Assembly (NCBI GenBank): GCA_040758525.1
Contig: JBFLVQ010000038.1
Location: 1 to 28,864, forward strand
Direction: 5' to 3'
From: JBFLVQ01 sp040758525
GTDB lineage: Bacteria > Acidobacteriota > Blastocatellia > Chloracidobacteriales > JADJPF01
DNA: 28,864 nt
Positions within the stretch are counted from its first letter, which is position 1; every line of letters starts with the position of its first letter. The position numbers and the translations under genes are program-made. The notes under the pieces were generated by a model. The model was not told where the DNA came from. It made no database searches and worked only from the letters and a program-made list of their open reading frames with translations. Shown piece after piece: positions 15,620-26,796 of the stretch.

Positions 15620-15910
15620 TTATGGTAGGCTGATACGTGGGTTGATATGCGAAGGACGGTAAAGTACTACTGTCTTGCCAAGTATTTGTACTAACTCTGC
15701 GTCTGTGTTATTTACCAGTAACTCCGCTACTTCATGCCGATCCTGTTCACAATTTTGTAGAATCGATATCTTGATCAGCTCTTGTGCTTCCAGCGCAAGC
15801 TGTACTTGGGCAAGTAGATTCTCACTCACACCAGCCTTACCAATCTGCAATATCGCGTTCAGGTGGTGTGCTTGTGCGCGTAAGTAACGCCGCTGTTTGC
15901 CAGTAAGCAT
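15620..15910 (-). CDS. yhbY: YhbY family ribosome-assembly RNA-binding protein
   Basis: 96 residues, the usual size for YhbY, a single-CRM-domain protein that binds pre-50S subunits. It matches E. coli YhbY along its length: start LTGKQRRYLRAQAHHL, then the GxxG-type loop in LQIGKAGVSENLL (residues 21-33), the HELIK-like segment QELIKISI, and the ending VQILGKTVVLYRPS plus ISLP. ATG 15910 has AGGAG upstream at good spacing. It is 28 bases downstream of the SDR gene on the same strand and may be co-transcribed. No frame or residue anomalies were seen. Confidence 0.95.
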   Translation of the reverse strand: MLTGKQRRYLRAQAHHLNAILQIGKAGVSENLLAQVQLALEAQELIKISILQNCEQDRHEVAELLVNNTDAELVQILGKTVVLYRPSHINPRISLP

Positions 15911-15938
15911 AAACTCTCCTTGTTATTATCTATCGTGG

Positions 15939-16838
15939 CTACTCGGCCAACCGTACGGCTTCTTTATTATGTGCATCCACTTCGGCAAATCGGCGGAAGC
16001 CGGAGTCCAGATAAGAAGGTAGTAATCGTTCTGCCCATTTATAAAAATGATCAGAGGTACGTACAAAGATTTCCCGCTCACCCCTAGCAATCCCTGTAAG
16101 TAGGGTGCGCGCCACTTCCTCAGGGGTCTCTAACTTAAGCCCAGCTACCTTCTCCGCTCTATCAAAGAGATTTGCATCGGCTAGATTTGTACGTGTCACA
16201 TTAGGATGAATAATTGTCAACTGTACACGACCATCAACAGGTAGTTCACGTCTTAATGCGGCAACAAAATTGTGTAGTCCGCCTTTTGTACCAGTATAAA
16301 TACTATGCATAGGGGCGTAGACATGTGCGCTTAGTGAACCAGTATAGGCAATCACACCTTGGCCACAAGAGAGCAAGTAGGGGAGTATGGTATGAGTCAT
16401 ACGAATCTGCATTGTGAAGTTTACCGCTACCAATAGTTCTATATTCGCTTTATTTATCTCTAGAAAAGGTCCGGCAAAGAGGATACCAGCATTATTGAAG
16501 AGTAGGTCTAATCCTCCAAATTGCGCCAGCGCTTCATTAAGTACACGCTGTGGAGCGTCCTCCTCAATCAAATCTATCGCCAGTGTAGCGACCTCGGGTA
16601 GCTCAGCTTTGAGCTTTTCTAGGGTTAGTTCATTTCGATCGACAGCCAGCACATGCGCGCCTAATCTATGTAACTCATAGACGATAGCGAGCCCTATACC
16701 ACTTGCCCCACCAGTAACAACAGCTACCTTACCTTGATAATATTGTGACAGGTCGATGGATTTGCGTCGTCGTGCAATTAGCTGGTAAGCCAACAGACCA
16801 GCCGCACCTAAGATTAAAGCCTTCTCCAATCTGCCCAT
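15939..16838 (-). CDS. Membrane-anchored short-chain dehydrogenase/reductase (SDR)
   Basis: 299 residues. The first 20 form a hydrophobic helix followed by the basic ARRRKS, predicting N-terminal membrane anchoring with the catalytic part in the cytoplasm. The Rossmann fold carries TGGASGIG (42-49), NNAG (115-118) and the active triad S168, Y181 and K185 (YTGTK). An acidic residue after the second strand (D67 in AVDRNE) suggests preference for NAD(H) over NADP(H). It is of the classical subfamily, as in many 3-oxoacyl or polyol oxidoreductases; substrate cannot be told. The start has AGGAG-like sequence (AAGGAGG, 16849-16855) upstream. It is read away from the MaoC-type hydratase gene next to it. 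The C-terminal part (about 255-299) is longer than the SDR core and may be a membrane-side or substrate-cap extension. Confidence 0.88.
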   Translation of the reverse strand: MGRLEKALILGAAGLLAYQLIARRRKSIDLSQYYQGKVAVVTGGASGIGLAIVYELHRLGAHVLAVDRNELTLEKLKAELPEVATLAIDLIEEDAPQRVLNEALAQFGGLDLLFNNAGILFAGPFLEINKANIELLVAVNFTMQIRMTHTILPYLLSCGQGVIAYTGSLSAHVYAPMHSIYTGTKGGLHNFVAALRRELPVDGRVQLTIIHPNVTRTNLADANLFDRAEKVAGLKLETPEEVARTLLTGIARGEREIFVRTSDHFYKWAERLLPSYLDSGFRRFAEVDAHNKEAVRLAE

Positions 16839-17021
16839 TATTAGCCTCCTTAAAGTGTCTTAAAAAATAGCAGTACCAAGCTCTCAGAAAATTCTCGACA
16901 ACTATAATTACTTACTACAGCCTCTCGTCTTAGATAGTTTCTGTCTACTTGCCCTTGGCGGCCCGCCCATCATTGTGGTAATTTCTCTGCGCAATAGTTA
17001 CTTCAACCTGGAGCGTACCGT

Positions 17022-17447
17022 TTGAGCCAGCATTCACAACCTCGTAAATTCTCGCTAGGAGAGACAGCCACATATACTAAAACGATCACGTCTGCCGACA
17101 TAGAGATCTTCGCGGCTGTCTCTGGTGATCATAACCCCATTCACCTAGATGAAAAATATGCCATGCATACCCGTTTTGAGCGACGTATTGCCCATGGTAT
17201 GCTTACGGCCAGCTTCATCTCGACTGTGATCGGAATGCACCTACCTGGATGTGGTGCCATTTATCTTAGCCAAGAGATCAAATTCCTCAAGCCAGTCTTT
17301 ATTGGTGACACTGTTACTGCTACGGCTACAGTAACCGCCTATAATGAGGAAAAGCGCATTATCACTCTGAAAACTGAATGCGCTAATCAGGAAGGTATCG
17401 CAGTGCTCACGGGCGAAGCCAAGGTGCTCTATGAACCAGTACCATAA
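17022..17447 (+). CDS. MaoC-like (R)-specific enoyl-CoA hydratase
   Basis: 141 residues. The only plausible start is TTG 17022, with GGAG (17010-17013) 8 bases upstream; no ATG lies near the conserved N-terminus. The hydratase-2 motif SGDHNPIHLDEKYA (residues 34-47) supplies catalytic D36 and H41, and FERRIAHGMLTASF follows as in PhaJ-type hydratases. These convert trans-2-enoyl-CoA to (R)-3-hydroxyacyl-CoA, linking fatty-acid breakdown with polyhydroxyalkanoate or acyl chain synthesis. Length is that of single-hotdog PhaJ-like enzymes. The next gene overlaps it by 17 bases, so translation is probably coupled to the lipoprotein, but that partner gives no clue to substrate. Confidence 0.9.
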   Translation: MSQHSQPRKFSLGETATYTKTITSADIEIFAAVSGDHNPIHLDEKYAMHTRFERRIAHGMLTASFISTVIGMHLPGCGAIYLSQEIKFLKPVFIGDTVTATATVTAYNEEKRIITLKTECANQEGIAVLTGEAKVLYEPVP

Positions 17448-18141
17448 TATCATTCTGCTATTTGTAGCTATTACTCTGTTTGGTTGTGGGTCACAAAGCC
17501 AGCCCACCCCTACCCCAGCTCCTGATCGAGGACTGAGCACAACCAAACAACCAACTGGAGAAGCTACACCAGCTAATGCTCCTAAACCTGATACAGCCAC
17601 TCCAAAACCTGACCCCGCTACCCCCAATGAAGATGGCTCGCTACCTCTCACAGAAGCAGAAAAACGTGAACTCAGCGAACCAGATGCCAATCCTTACAGC
17701 AGTGCTGAGCGTGAGTTGGCTTTTTTGCGTGGCTTCAAGCTTGGCCAATCCTTAGCAGAAGTGCGCAAGAATGTATCTACTAAAATCAAATTGAAACAGC
17801 CTACTACAGAGATACCGATCGGCGAATTGGATGAGAATACCGTAGTAGTTGAATTCACTGGCGATTTACACGGCTTCTTCTATTTCCAGGGTACACCCCA
17901 ATCGGTAGGCAAACTTAATAATGTAGAGGTCTTTACCGGCGACGGTAGCTATGCTAATGGTGTTGGCAAACAGCGTATACGTAGTTTCAATAAGCTGCTT
18001 GGCAAGCCATTAGAGTTGAAGAAGTTTGATGATGATGGCGCACCGATCTACTTTGCACAATGGCAGGATGGTGAACGTAGAATTGCCTATGCTGACATCT
18101 ACGAATGGGGCGCAGTATTAATTCTTAAACCAGAAGAATAA
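17431..18141 (+). CDS. Uncharacterised lipoprotein
   Basis: 236 residues. A signal peptide ends in the lipobox LFGC with C19 the lipidation site, so the protein is probably anchored on the outer face of a membrane. Residues 20-75 are a Pro/Thr/Ala-rich linker with repeats such as PTPTPAP and PDPATP. The remaining 160 residues form one globular domain of unrecognised family, starting with the segment ERELAFLRGFKLGQ, including VVVEFTGDLHGFFYF and ending EWGAVLILKPE. The pattern, small with alternating beta-rich segments, resembles many secreted domains of unknown function. The start overlaps the end of the hydratase gene (17 bases), with AAGG 7-10 bases upstream. No cysteine follows the lipobox. 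Confidence 0.75.
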   Translation: MNQYHNIILLFVAITLFGCGSQSQPTPTPAPDRGLSTTKQPTGEATPANAPKPDTATPKPDPATPNEDGSLPLTEAEKRELSEPDANPYSSAERELAFLRGFKLGQSLAEVRKNVSTKIKLKQPTTEIPIGELDENTVVVEFTGDLHGFFYFQGTPQSVGKLNNVEVFTGDGSYANGVGKQRIRSFNKLLGKPLELKKFDDDGAPIYFAQWQDGERRIAYADIYEWGAVLILKPEE

Positions 18142-18210
18142 TTGCTAGAGAATTCAGCTACAGAGAGTATAATGGATACAGGTGCCAGCTTTCCTGCTGT
18201 GCACTTCACA
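18142..18210 (+). promoter_or_regulatory. Candidate promoter upstream of the c-di-AMP riboswitch
   Basis: A perfect TATAAT at 18168-18173 lies about 40 bases before the riboswitch. The best -35 is weak (TTGCTA, 18142-18147, 20 bases away). The expected transcription start is near 18180. Confidence 0.45.
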
Positions 18211-18390
18211 TTTGTCGGCCTAATCCGTTTAGAGTTCTGAACGGAGCGGGGGACCCAAATCAGGGCTTAGACCCTAGGGGTGAATCCAGGAGTAACTCCT
18301 GGTAGGGCGTTGCCAGTGCCCGAACCCGTCAGCTAACCCCGTAGGCGCTAACTGGAGGGCAAGTGGTCACTCAAACAGTGGCTGATTGTT
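18211..18390 (+). ncRNA. Cyclic di-AMP riboswitch (ydaO/yuaA type)
   Basis: The conserved core blocks occur in order and spacing: CCTAATCCG (18219-18227), GGAGCGGGGGACCCAA (18243-18258), the block GGGGTGAATCC (18277-18287), TAGGG (18303-18307), and the block CCGAACCCGTCAGCTAACCC (18319-18338) followed by GTAGGCG. The closing stem P1 can form between TCGGCC (18215-18220) and GGCTGA (18380-18385) with one G-U pair. This family senses c-di-AMP and usually switches off genes for cell-wall turnover and ion or osmolyte transport when the ligand is high. It lies 140 bases before the membrane protein gene. The expression platform is unclear: the hairpin at 18459-18480 before T-rich 18487-18493 is weak, and CCCT (18502-18505) could pair with AGGG (18515-18518) beside the Shine-Dalgarno. 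Confidence 0.92.
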
Positions 18391-18526
18391 ATATCTATTT
18401 AAACTCTCTACTTTGCCTGCCGCTGTCTTTTCCACAGACTGTTAGTAGAATTACCCCACTTGAGTTGACACTCTACCTCAAACAGAAATTTTTCTCTAAG
18501 GCCCTGTTGTGGCTAGGGAGGAGATC

Positions 18527-19282
18527 GTGAAGATCATTGCCAAATTGCTCTTTATAACTGCCATTGTCACCCTGCTCTATCCATTCATTGGAAGACTCTC
18601 TCAACAGTTTATTGCTGCCGCCGAACCAATTGGCGATTATCTACAGGTCTATGGAGGAATCTATGGTGTGCTTGCTGCCTTTATTATCTTTGTCGTATGG
18701 GGACAATTCACTACTACTGAAACTGCAATTTCTAAAGAAGCAAGCAATCTAGAAGTGCTTGCAGAGTTGCTCAACTTTCTTGATGAAGGTCATGCTGCAC
18801 AGAAAGCGCTATGTCGCCGATTGATCTCACATTATGCAGCAGTAGTGGCAAGCGATGAATTTTCCGCGCTTGCTAAGGGACAGGAAAGTCAACAGGCAGA
18901 TAAGACTTTTCATACCCTTCTCAAAGAGGTCCATAAACTACGCACACAGATTAGTAGCTCGCAGGATCTAGAAATCTATACACATATTCTTACAACAATT
19001 GCAGAAGCGGTACGACTACGTGATGATCGTGTCACGATTAGTAAGACACGTATCCCTGTGACACTCTGGCGACTGTTGCAGGGTGTCTCTTATACCCTGA
19101 TTCTCAGTTCAACATTGCTACCTGTGCAAAACTCATTAATCGGCTACTTTTTACTACTATTGATTACACTGGTCTGCTCACTGCTGCTTATCGTGATAGC
19201 AGATATCGACAATCCTTTCCAAGGGGTCTGGACCATTTCTACCGAGCCGCTTAATCTGCTTGCGGCCAAGCATAGGAGTTAA
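18527..19282 (+). CDS. DUF4239 bestrophin-like membrane protein under c-di-AMP riboswitch control
   Basis: 251 residues from GTG 18527, chosen because GGAGG (18517-18521) is 5 bases upstream; an in-frame GTG at 18509 has no Shine-Dalgarno. Hydrophobic segments at about residues 5-22, 40-58, 180-197 and 202-222 suggest four membrane passes with a cytoplasmic helical middle (about 65-165). The block VVWGQFTTTETAISKEASNL (56-75) and the ending DIDNPFQGVW match the DUF4239 (bestrophin-like) family. Bestrophins are chloride/anion channels, so a channel or transport role is likely but not proven for this branch. The riboswitch just upstream suggests a task in ion, osmotic or cell-wall balance, repressed or tuned by c-di-AMP. 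The gene stands alone and converges on selA with an 11-base gap. Confidence 0.85.
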   Translation: MKIIAKLLFITAIVTLLYPFIGRLSQQFIAAAEPIGDYLQVYGGIYGVLAAFIIFVVWGQFTTTETAISKEASNLEVLAELLNFLDEGHAAQKALCRRLISHYAAVVASDEFSALAKGQESQQADKTFHTLLKEVHKLRTQISSSQDLEIYTHILTTIAEAVRLRDDRVTISKTRIPVTLWRLLQGVSYTLILSSTLLPVQNSLIGYFLLLLITLVCSLLLIVIADIDNPFQGVWTISTEPLNLLAAKHRS

Positions 19283-19293
19283 ATCCTGATAGT

Positions 19294-20700
19294 TTATAGA
19301 GAGTCTGCGAGAGTAGCAATAATATGGGCAAGTGGTGACTCGTCGTGAGGCAATACACTACGTAGATCAAGCACCAATTCATCCTGCTCAATACGTGCGA
19401 TCACAGGTGGGTCGCTACTACGTAAGCGCTGTTCCAGTGCCATTGCAGAGTGTCGTAAACTTGTAACAGTTATCAATGTCGTTGGCAAAAGATGCTCTGG
19501 CGCTGACCCTCCCCCCATCAATGAGTGGCCACGTCGTATAGCAAGTTGTAGATCGATTCTGGCTGGGATTAAACTACGTACTCGACGCACAAACCGACGT
19601 GCACGTGTCAGTAACTCTTGCTCGCTGGTGCGTAATGCACGTAGTAAAGGGATATGCTCCCAGGCGATACCTTGCTGGTAGAGTTGTAATGTTGCACTCA
19701 AGGCGCCATAACTCAATTTATCAACGCGTAGCGCACGCATCAGAGGATTACGTCGTATACGGGCAATATATTGAGCACGTCCAGCAATGATACCTGCCTG
19801 CGGTCCACCCAACATTTTATCACCGCTAAAAGTGACAACAGCAACACCAGCAGCAATTGAACTCTGGGCAGTCGGCTCGTCAGTAATACCACAAAGACTC
19901 AAATCTACCAGACAACCACTCCCCATATCCTCGACCAGCGGAATACTATGTCTATTGGCAAGCAGTACTAGATCCTTGAGTGCTGGTTTCTCAGTAAAAC
20001 CTATGATACGGTAATTGCTAGGATGAACACGTAGGATCAAGCGTGTCTGTTCATTAATGACAGCTTCATAATCGCTTAGGCGTGTACGGTTGGTTGTCCC
20101 AACCTCTCTTAGTATAGTCCCACTCTTGTGCATCACATCAGGGATACGGAAGGCGCCGCCAATCTCAATCATTTCACCACGCGAAATGATCGCCTCACCA
20201 CCATGCGCTAGTTCATCTAGCACCAGTAGCACTGCGGCTGCATTATTGTTAACAACAATAGCTGCTTCACAACCAAGCAATTCTTTTAGTAGCGTCTCGC
20301 AATGCTCATCACGACTGCCACGTGCTCCCTCCATAAGGTTATATTCGAGATTACAGTAACCAGCAGCGATCTTGGTAATTTCGGCAATTGCTTCGGGAGC
20401 GAGTGGCGCACGACCTAAATTGGTGTGTAATAGCGTACCAGTTGCGTTTATTACTGGACGCAGATGCGGCTTTAGCATATGTTGCCAATATGCTATCAAT
20501 TCACGTTCAATGACGGATTGTAGATCAGTATCGGCAGCTATCTTACCAGCCATTATATGTGCACGTAAATCATCAAGCACTAAACGCAGGCAATCACGTA
20601 CAAACTCTCGACTACTCTGTGCAATTAAGGACTGTACAGAAGCCTGTTCTAGTAGTTGATCGACCGGCTTGATCTGACGTAGGAGTTCCCTGCTCATCAT
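19294..20700 (-). CDS. selA: L-seryl-tRNA(Sec) selenium transferase
   Basis: 468 residues, close to the E. coli enzyme. SelA is a PLP-dependent decamer that converts seryl-tRNA(Sec) to selenocysteyl-tRNA(Sec) using selenophosphate. The alignment landmarks are all here: N-terminal tRNA-binding helices (1-75), RPVINATGTLLHTNLGRAPL (81-100), LEYNLMEGARGSR, a PLP-side VEDMGSGCLVDL segment (256-267), and VVTFSGDKMLGGPQAG with the Schiff-base lysine K295, the same position as in E. coli. Two ATGs open the frame; either may be the start. selB, selD and the selenocysteine tRNA are not in this window and must be elsewhere if the pathway is complete. Only 33 bases separate it from the response-regulator gene upstream, so co-transcription with ubiD is possible. 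Confidence 0.95.
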   Translation of the reverse strand: MMSRELLRQIKPVDQLLEQASVQSLIAQSSREFVRDCLRLVLDDLRAHIMAGKIAADTDLQSVIERELIAYWQHMLKPHLRPVINATGTLLHTNLGRAPLAPEAIAEITKIAAGYCNLEYNLMEGARGSRDEHCETLLKELLGCEAAIVVNNNAAAVLLVLDELAHGGEAIISRGEMIEIGGAFRIPDVMHKSGTILREVGTTNRTRLSDYEAVINEQTRLILRVHPSNYRIIGFTEKPALKDLVLLANRHSIPLVEDMGSGCLVDLSLCGITDEPTAQSSIAAGVAVVTFSGDKMLGGPQAGIIAGRAQYIARIRRNPLMRALRVDKLSYGALSATLQLYQQGIAWEHIPLLRALRTSEQELLTRARRFVRRVRSLIPARIDLQLAIRRGHSLMGGGSAPEHLLPTTLITVTSLRHSAMALEQRLRSSDPPVIARIEQDELVLDLRSVLPHDESPLAHIIATLADSL

Positions 20701-20733
20701 TCTAGCTGAAAAAGTAGTATGAAATGATCGGGT

Positions 20734-21687
20734 TCAGACTTTGGAGTTCTTGTTATCACCATTGCTGCGTCGATTGATCAGATAATAACTACGTGACTGT
20801 TGTTTAACATGCTTTTTTAATTCAGCGGCAACCTGTGCAATCTCGCCTGGGTGCGAGAAACGTTTGCCATCGTTGAGCACAACCGCCAGCGCAATAGAGA
20901 GCAAAGGAGCTATCAATCGATTCCCTTGCCGATCGATGACCTCTATACCGCCACGTTGCAGATCATCAGGCTCATAAAAGTCATTAATCTCACTATCAAA
21001 ACGATCAACAGCAAGCTGGCAGATCGGCTCACAACGTGCTGGTGAGGTTACTAAGATAAAATCGTCACCACCTATATGACCAACAAAATCGGTCTCACTA
21101 TCACCTGCTTCTACTACCGCATTAGTAAGAACATTGGCAGTATAGTTTAATACCTCGTCACCAGCAGTAAAGCCATAGCGGTCATTATAGGCTTTGAAAT
21201 TATTGAGGTCACCATAGATAACCGCAAATGGCACACCTGCTTTCAAATTTGCATTAATAATCTGTTGAATTTGGCGATTGCCTGGCAACCCAGTTAATGG
21301 ACTTGCCTGTAGCTCCCGCCATTGCCGTCGTAAGTGGCTGTCGATACGCGCTTTCAGCTCAGAAAATTTGAATGGTTTAGTGAGGTAATCGTCGGCACCC
21401 ATTTTGAGACCTTCGATTACATCATCCTCATTCTTACGTGCTGTGAGCATAACAATAGTGGCATGACAAGAACGTGGATTACGGCGTAGACGTAAGCAGG
21501 TCTCCAATCCATTCATGCTTGGCATCATAATATCAAGCAACACTAGACGTACATCACCATGGCTAGCAATTGTTAATGCCTCTTCGCCGGAGGAGGCCTC
21601 TACCACTTCATAGTGCTTGCCAAGCGCAGTCATCAACATTTTGCGTAAATTTGGATCATCATCAACTATTAAAATCTTATCCGCCAC
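20734..21687 (-). CDS. Response regulator with degenerate GGDEF domain
   Basis: 317 residues. The receiver domain (1-120) is intact: acidic pocket D9/D10, phosphoacceptor D52, K104 in TKPFKF. A GGDEF domain follows (about 128-285), starting at TGLPGN and keeping GDLNNFKAYNDRYGF. The signature reads GGDDF (206-210) instead of GGDEF/GGEEF, and the RxxD inhibitory site is replaced by SETD (197-200). Diguanylate cyclases make c-di-GMP; the Asp-for-Glu change may lower or abolish this, leaving a regulatory or nucleotide-binding role. The start GTG 21687 lies 5 bases past the ubiD stop (21692), so the two genes are nearly fused in transcription and likely co-expressed. The last 35 residues are a basic tail. 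No sensor kinase gene is nearby. Confidence 0.88.
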   Translation of the reverse strand: MADKILIVDDDPNLRKMLMTALGKHYEVVEASSGEEALTIASHGDVRLVLLDIMMPSMNGLETCLRLRRNPRSCHATIVMLTARKNEDDVIEGLKMGADDYLTKPFKFSELKARIDSHLRRQWRELQASPLTGLPGNRQIQQIINANLKAGVPFAVIYGDLNNFKAYNDRYGFTAGDEVLNYTANVLTNAVVEAGDSETDFVGHIGGDDFILVTSPARCEPICQLAVDRFDSEINDFYEPDDLQRGGIEVIDRQGNRLIAPLLSIALAVVLNDGKRFSHPGEIAQVAAELKKHVKQQSRSYYLINRRSNGDNKNSKV

Positions 21688-21691
21688 AATC

Positions 21692-23143
21692 TCATAACCC
21701 CAGATCGGCCCATTTTGAATCGACCAGCCGTTTGATCTCCTCGCTCATACGAATTTCGCGTGGCCACTCACGAGTAAAACCCTCTGTAGGCCATTTACGC
21801 GTACCATCAATACCCATCTTAGAACCAAAGGCGGGTAGTCGCGAGGAATGATCGAGCACATCAATCGGACCCATCATAAATTGAATGTCGCGCTCTGGAT
21901 CGATATTATTTAATACATACCATACCACATAGCGTATGTCCCGCACATCGACATCCTCATCCACCACAATTATACATTTAGTGAACATTGCCTGACCCAA
22001 ACTCCAGACCGCATTCATTATCTTGCGAGCATGACCAGGGTAGGCTTTGCGTATCGATATGATCATCAGGTTGTGGAAAATACCTTCAAAGGGCATGTGC
22101 ATATCGACTACTTCAGGAAATTGCCGCTTAAAGAGAGGAAGAAATATATGCTCGATTGCTTCTCCCATATAGCAATCTTCCATAGGTGGCCTTCCTACTA
22201 CGATGGTGGCATAAATAGGATCTTTGCGGCGTGTAATAGCGGTCACATGAAAAGCCGGATATGGATCGGGTAATGTATAGAAGCCTGTATGATCGCCAAA
22301 TGGACCCTCGCTACGTATATCAGCAGGATCAACATAGCCCTCTAAGACAATTTCAGCAGTAGCGGGCACTTCTATATCAACGGTTTCGCATTTCACCATC
22401 TCGACAGGACTGCGACGTAGAAAACCAGCAAAAAGCATCTCGTCTAGATCGTCAGGAAGCGGTAAGGTAGCAGCAAAGATTGTCACAGGATCAGCGCCAA
22501 TTGCTACCGCCACCTCCATAGGCTCGCGGCTACGTTTGGCATGCTCACGAAAATGGCTTGCCCCATGCTTATGTAATTGCCAGTGCATTGCCGTGGTGCG
22601 TTCATCATAGATTTGCATACGATACATACCACAGTTACGCTTTCCTGTAAGCGGGTTTTTAGAAAATACTAGTGGTAAGGTGATGAAACGACCTCCATCT
22701 TCTGGCCAGCATTTAAGTGCAGGGAGTTGATAGAGGGAGAATTTTTCGCGCTCTATTACCTCTTTACAAGGGCCATAGCGGACCGGCTTGGGAAAGAACT
22801 TTCCCAATTCAGCCAGTTTTGGCAACATCTTTACCTTTTCTATTAAGCCCTGAGGAGATTTGAAATCGAGCAACTCTGTGATCCGTTCGGCAATCTCGCG
22901 ATAACCATTAACCTCTAGAGCAATCTCCATACGTCGCGGGCTGCCAAAGGCATTAATTAGCACTGGCATTGAATGGCCAGCTACCTGCTCAAAAAGCAGT
23001 GCTGGTCCACCCTCTGGACGCTTGCATAGTCGATCTGTAATCTCTGTGATCTCTAATTCAGGCGATACTTCTACCTGTACACGTTTAAGTTCGCCCGCTT
23101 TCTCTAAAGCCTTGATAAACTCTCTTAGATCGTTATAAGCCAT
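21692..23143 (-). CDS. ubiD: UbiD family decarboxylase
   Basis: 483 residues. ATG 23143 is chosen because GGGAG lies 5 bases upstream and the family starts at MAYNDLREFIKALEKAGELK; four extra upstream codons lack support. UbiD enzymes use prenylated FMN to decarboxylate aromatic acids, notably a step in ubiquinone synthesis or the menaquinone route. The signature block RSEGPFGDHTGFYTLP (residues near 280-296) and the EDCYMGEAIEHIFLPLFKRQ segment are clear, as are GHARKIMNAVWSLGQ and CIIVVDEDVDVRD. Length matches the family (about 490). The flavin prenyltransferase UbiX is not in the window. Its position next to a response regulator gives no functional clue. The substrate could be 4-hydroxybenzoate-type or a naphthoate in menaquinone synthesis. 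Confidence 0.93.
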   Translation of the reverse strand: MAYNDLREFIKALEKAGELKRVQVEVSPELEITEITDRLCKRPEGGPALLFEQVAGHSMPVLINAFGSPRRMEIALEVNGYREIAERITELLDFKSPQGLIEKVKMLPKLAELGKFFPKPVRYGPCKEVIEREKFSLYQLPALKCWPEDGGRFITLPLVFSKNPLTGKRNCGMYRMQIYDERTTAMHWQLHKHGASHFREHAKRSREPMEVAVAIGADPVTIFAATLPLPDDLDEMLFAGFLRRSPVEMVKCETVDIEVPATAEIVLEGYVDPADIRSEGPFGDHTGFYTLPDPYPAFHVTAITRRKDPIYATIVVGRPPMEDCYMGEAIEHIFLPLFKRQFPEVVDMHMPFEGIFHNLMIISIRKAYPGHARKIMNAVWSLGQAMFTKCIIVVDEDVDVRDIRYVVWYVLNNIDPERDIQFMMGPIDVLDHSSRLPAFGSKMGIDGTRKWPTEGFTREWPREIRMSEEIKRLVDSKWADLGL

Positions 23144-23213
23144 CTCTGCTCCCAATCAGCAAGAATAACATAAAAATAACTTTTTCCACGATATTGTTAC
23201 CCTCAGTATAAAC

Positions 23214-23249
23214 AAAAAATTGCCCGGACAACTTTGTAGCTGCCCGGGC
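23214..23249 (-). terminator. Rho-independent terminator of the rRNA operon
   Basis: On the minus strand a 12-pair stem (two G-U pairs) beginning GCCCGGGCAGCT closes over an ACAA tetraloop (23222-23249) and is followed at once by ATTTTTT (23220-23214). This is the strongest terminator in the window and is 133 bases after the 5S end. Confidence 0.9.
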
Positions 23250-23328
23250 CAAATACTGCCAAAGAAACCATATGCTTTCGAGTGAATGATTATTCATTCA
23301 CATTATCGACTATAATCATAAAAAGTTG

Positions 23329-23348
23329 TCTAATTTAGTGAAATTAGA
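23329..23348 (-). terminator. Hairpin after 5S, accessory terminator
   Basis: Perfect 8-base stem TCTAATTT-CACT-AAATTAGA on the minus strand, followed by CAACTTTTT. It is A/T-rich and weaker than the main terminator further along. Confidence 0.4.
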
Positions 23349-23382
23349 TTTGAAGATCACTTTAATGTGAGAGAAGGAGAGA

Positions 23383-23498
23383 TCCGGCGACGACCTAGGT
23401 TCCCACACCTGTGAGGGTGCAGTATTATCGGCTCGAGAGGGCTTAACTTCCGTGTTCGGGAAGGGAACGGGTGTGACCCCTCCGATAGGGTCGCCGGA
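23383..23498 (-). rRNA. rrf: 5S ribosomal RNA
   Basis: 116 bases with paired ends (TCCGGCGA / TCGCCGGA) and the conserved loop CCGAACACGGAAGTTAAGCC. It lies about 130 bases after 23S on the same strand. Ends are read from the terminal helix. Confidence 0.95.
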
Positions 23499-23604
23499 AA
23501 GCTGTAGGCTGTAAGGCTCAACCAATGCCGATTAAGGGGAGCCAGCCAGAAACGAGATGAAAAATAAATACCGAATAGACAAGGAAAGAATGAGTAGTAA
23601 ACAA

Positions 23605-23626
23605 ACAGTAGGAGAGCAAAAGTAGT

Positions 23627-23634
<8 letters not shown>
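23605..23634. repeat. 23S processing stem, 3' arm
   Basis: ACAGTAGGAGAGCAAAAGTA and its continuation (30 bases) match the complement of 26593-26622 with only a few mismatches. In the transcript the two arms form the long stem that brings both ends of 23S together, the typical RNase III site. Confidence 0.8.
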
Positions 23635-26622
<2,988 letters not shown>

Positions 26623-26796
26623 TTATCACAGCAGAGAACTCAGCGAATTTGCTTTCTCTACCTCTTACAATACTTCATTATTGAAATACTGTATTAGACG
26701 CATTCTACCTTGCCTATGCGGTTGTCAAAGACCTAGCTAATTTACTTAGCGTCAAACTTGTGAAGCATCATTGCTACTCATTAAAGCAGCTTCTGA

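Larger units (their letters stand above)
23144..23382. other. Spacer between ubiD and the 5S gene
   Basis: 239 bases. On the minus strand after 5S comes TCTAATTT-CACT-AAATTAGA (23348-23329), then GTGAATGA-ATAA-TCATTCAC (23301-23282), and finally the strong terminator at 23249-23214. A short stretch remains before ubiD with only weak promoter resemblance. Confidence 0.7.

Noticed and set aside
18509..18526. Upstream GTG start for the DUF4239 protein
   Set aside because: It overlaps the Shine-Dalgarno of the GTG at 18527 and has none of its own.
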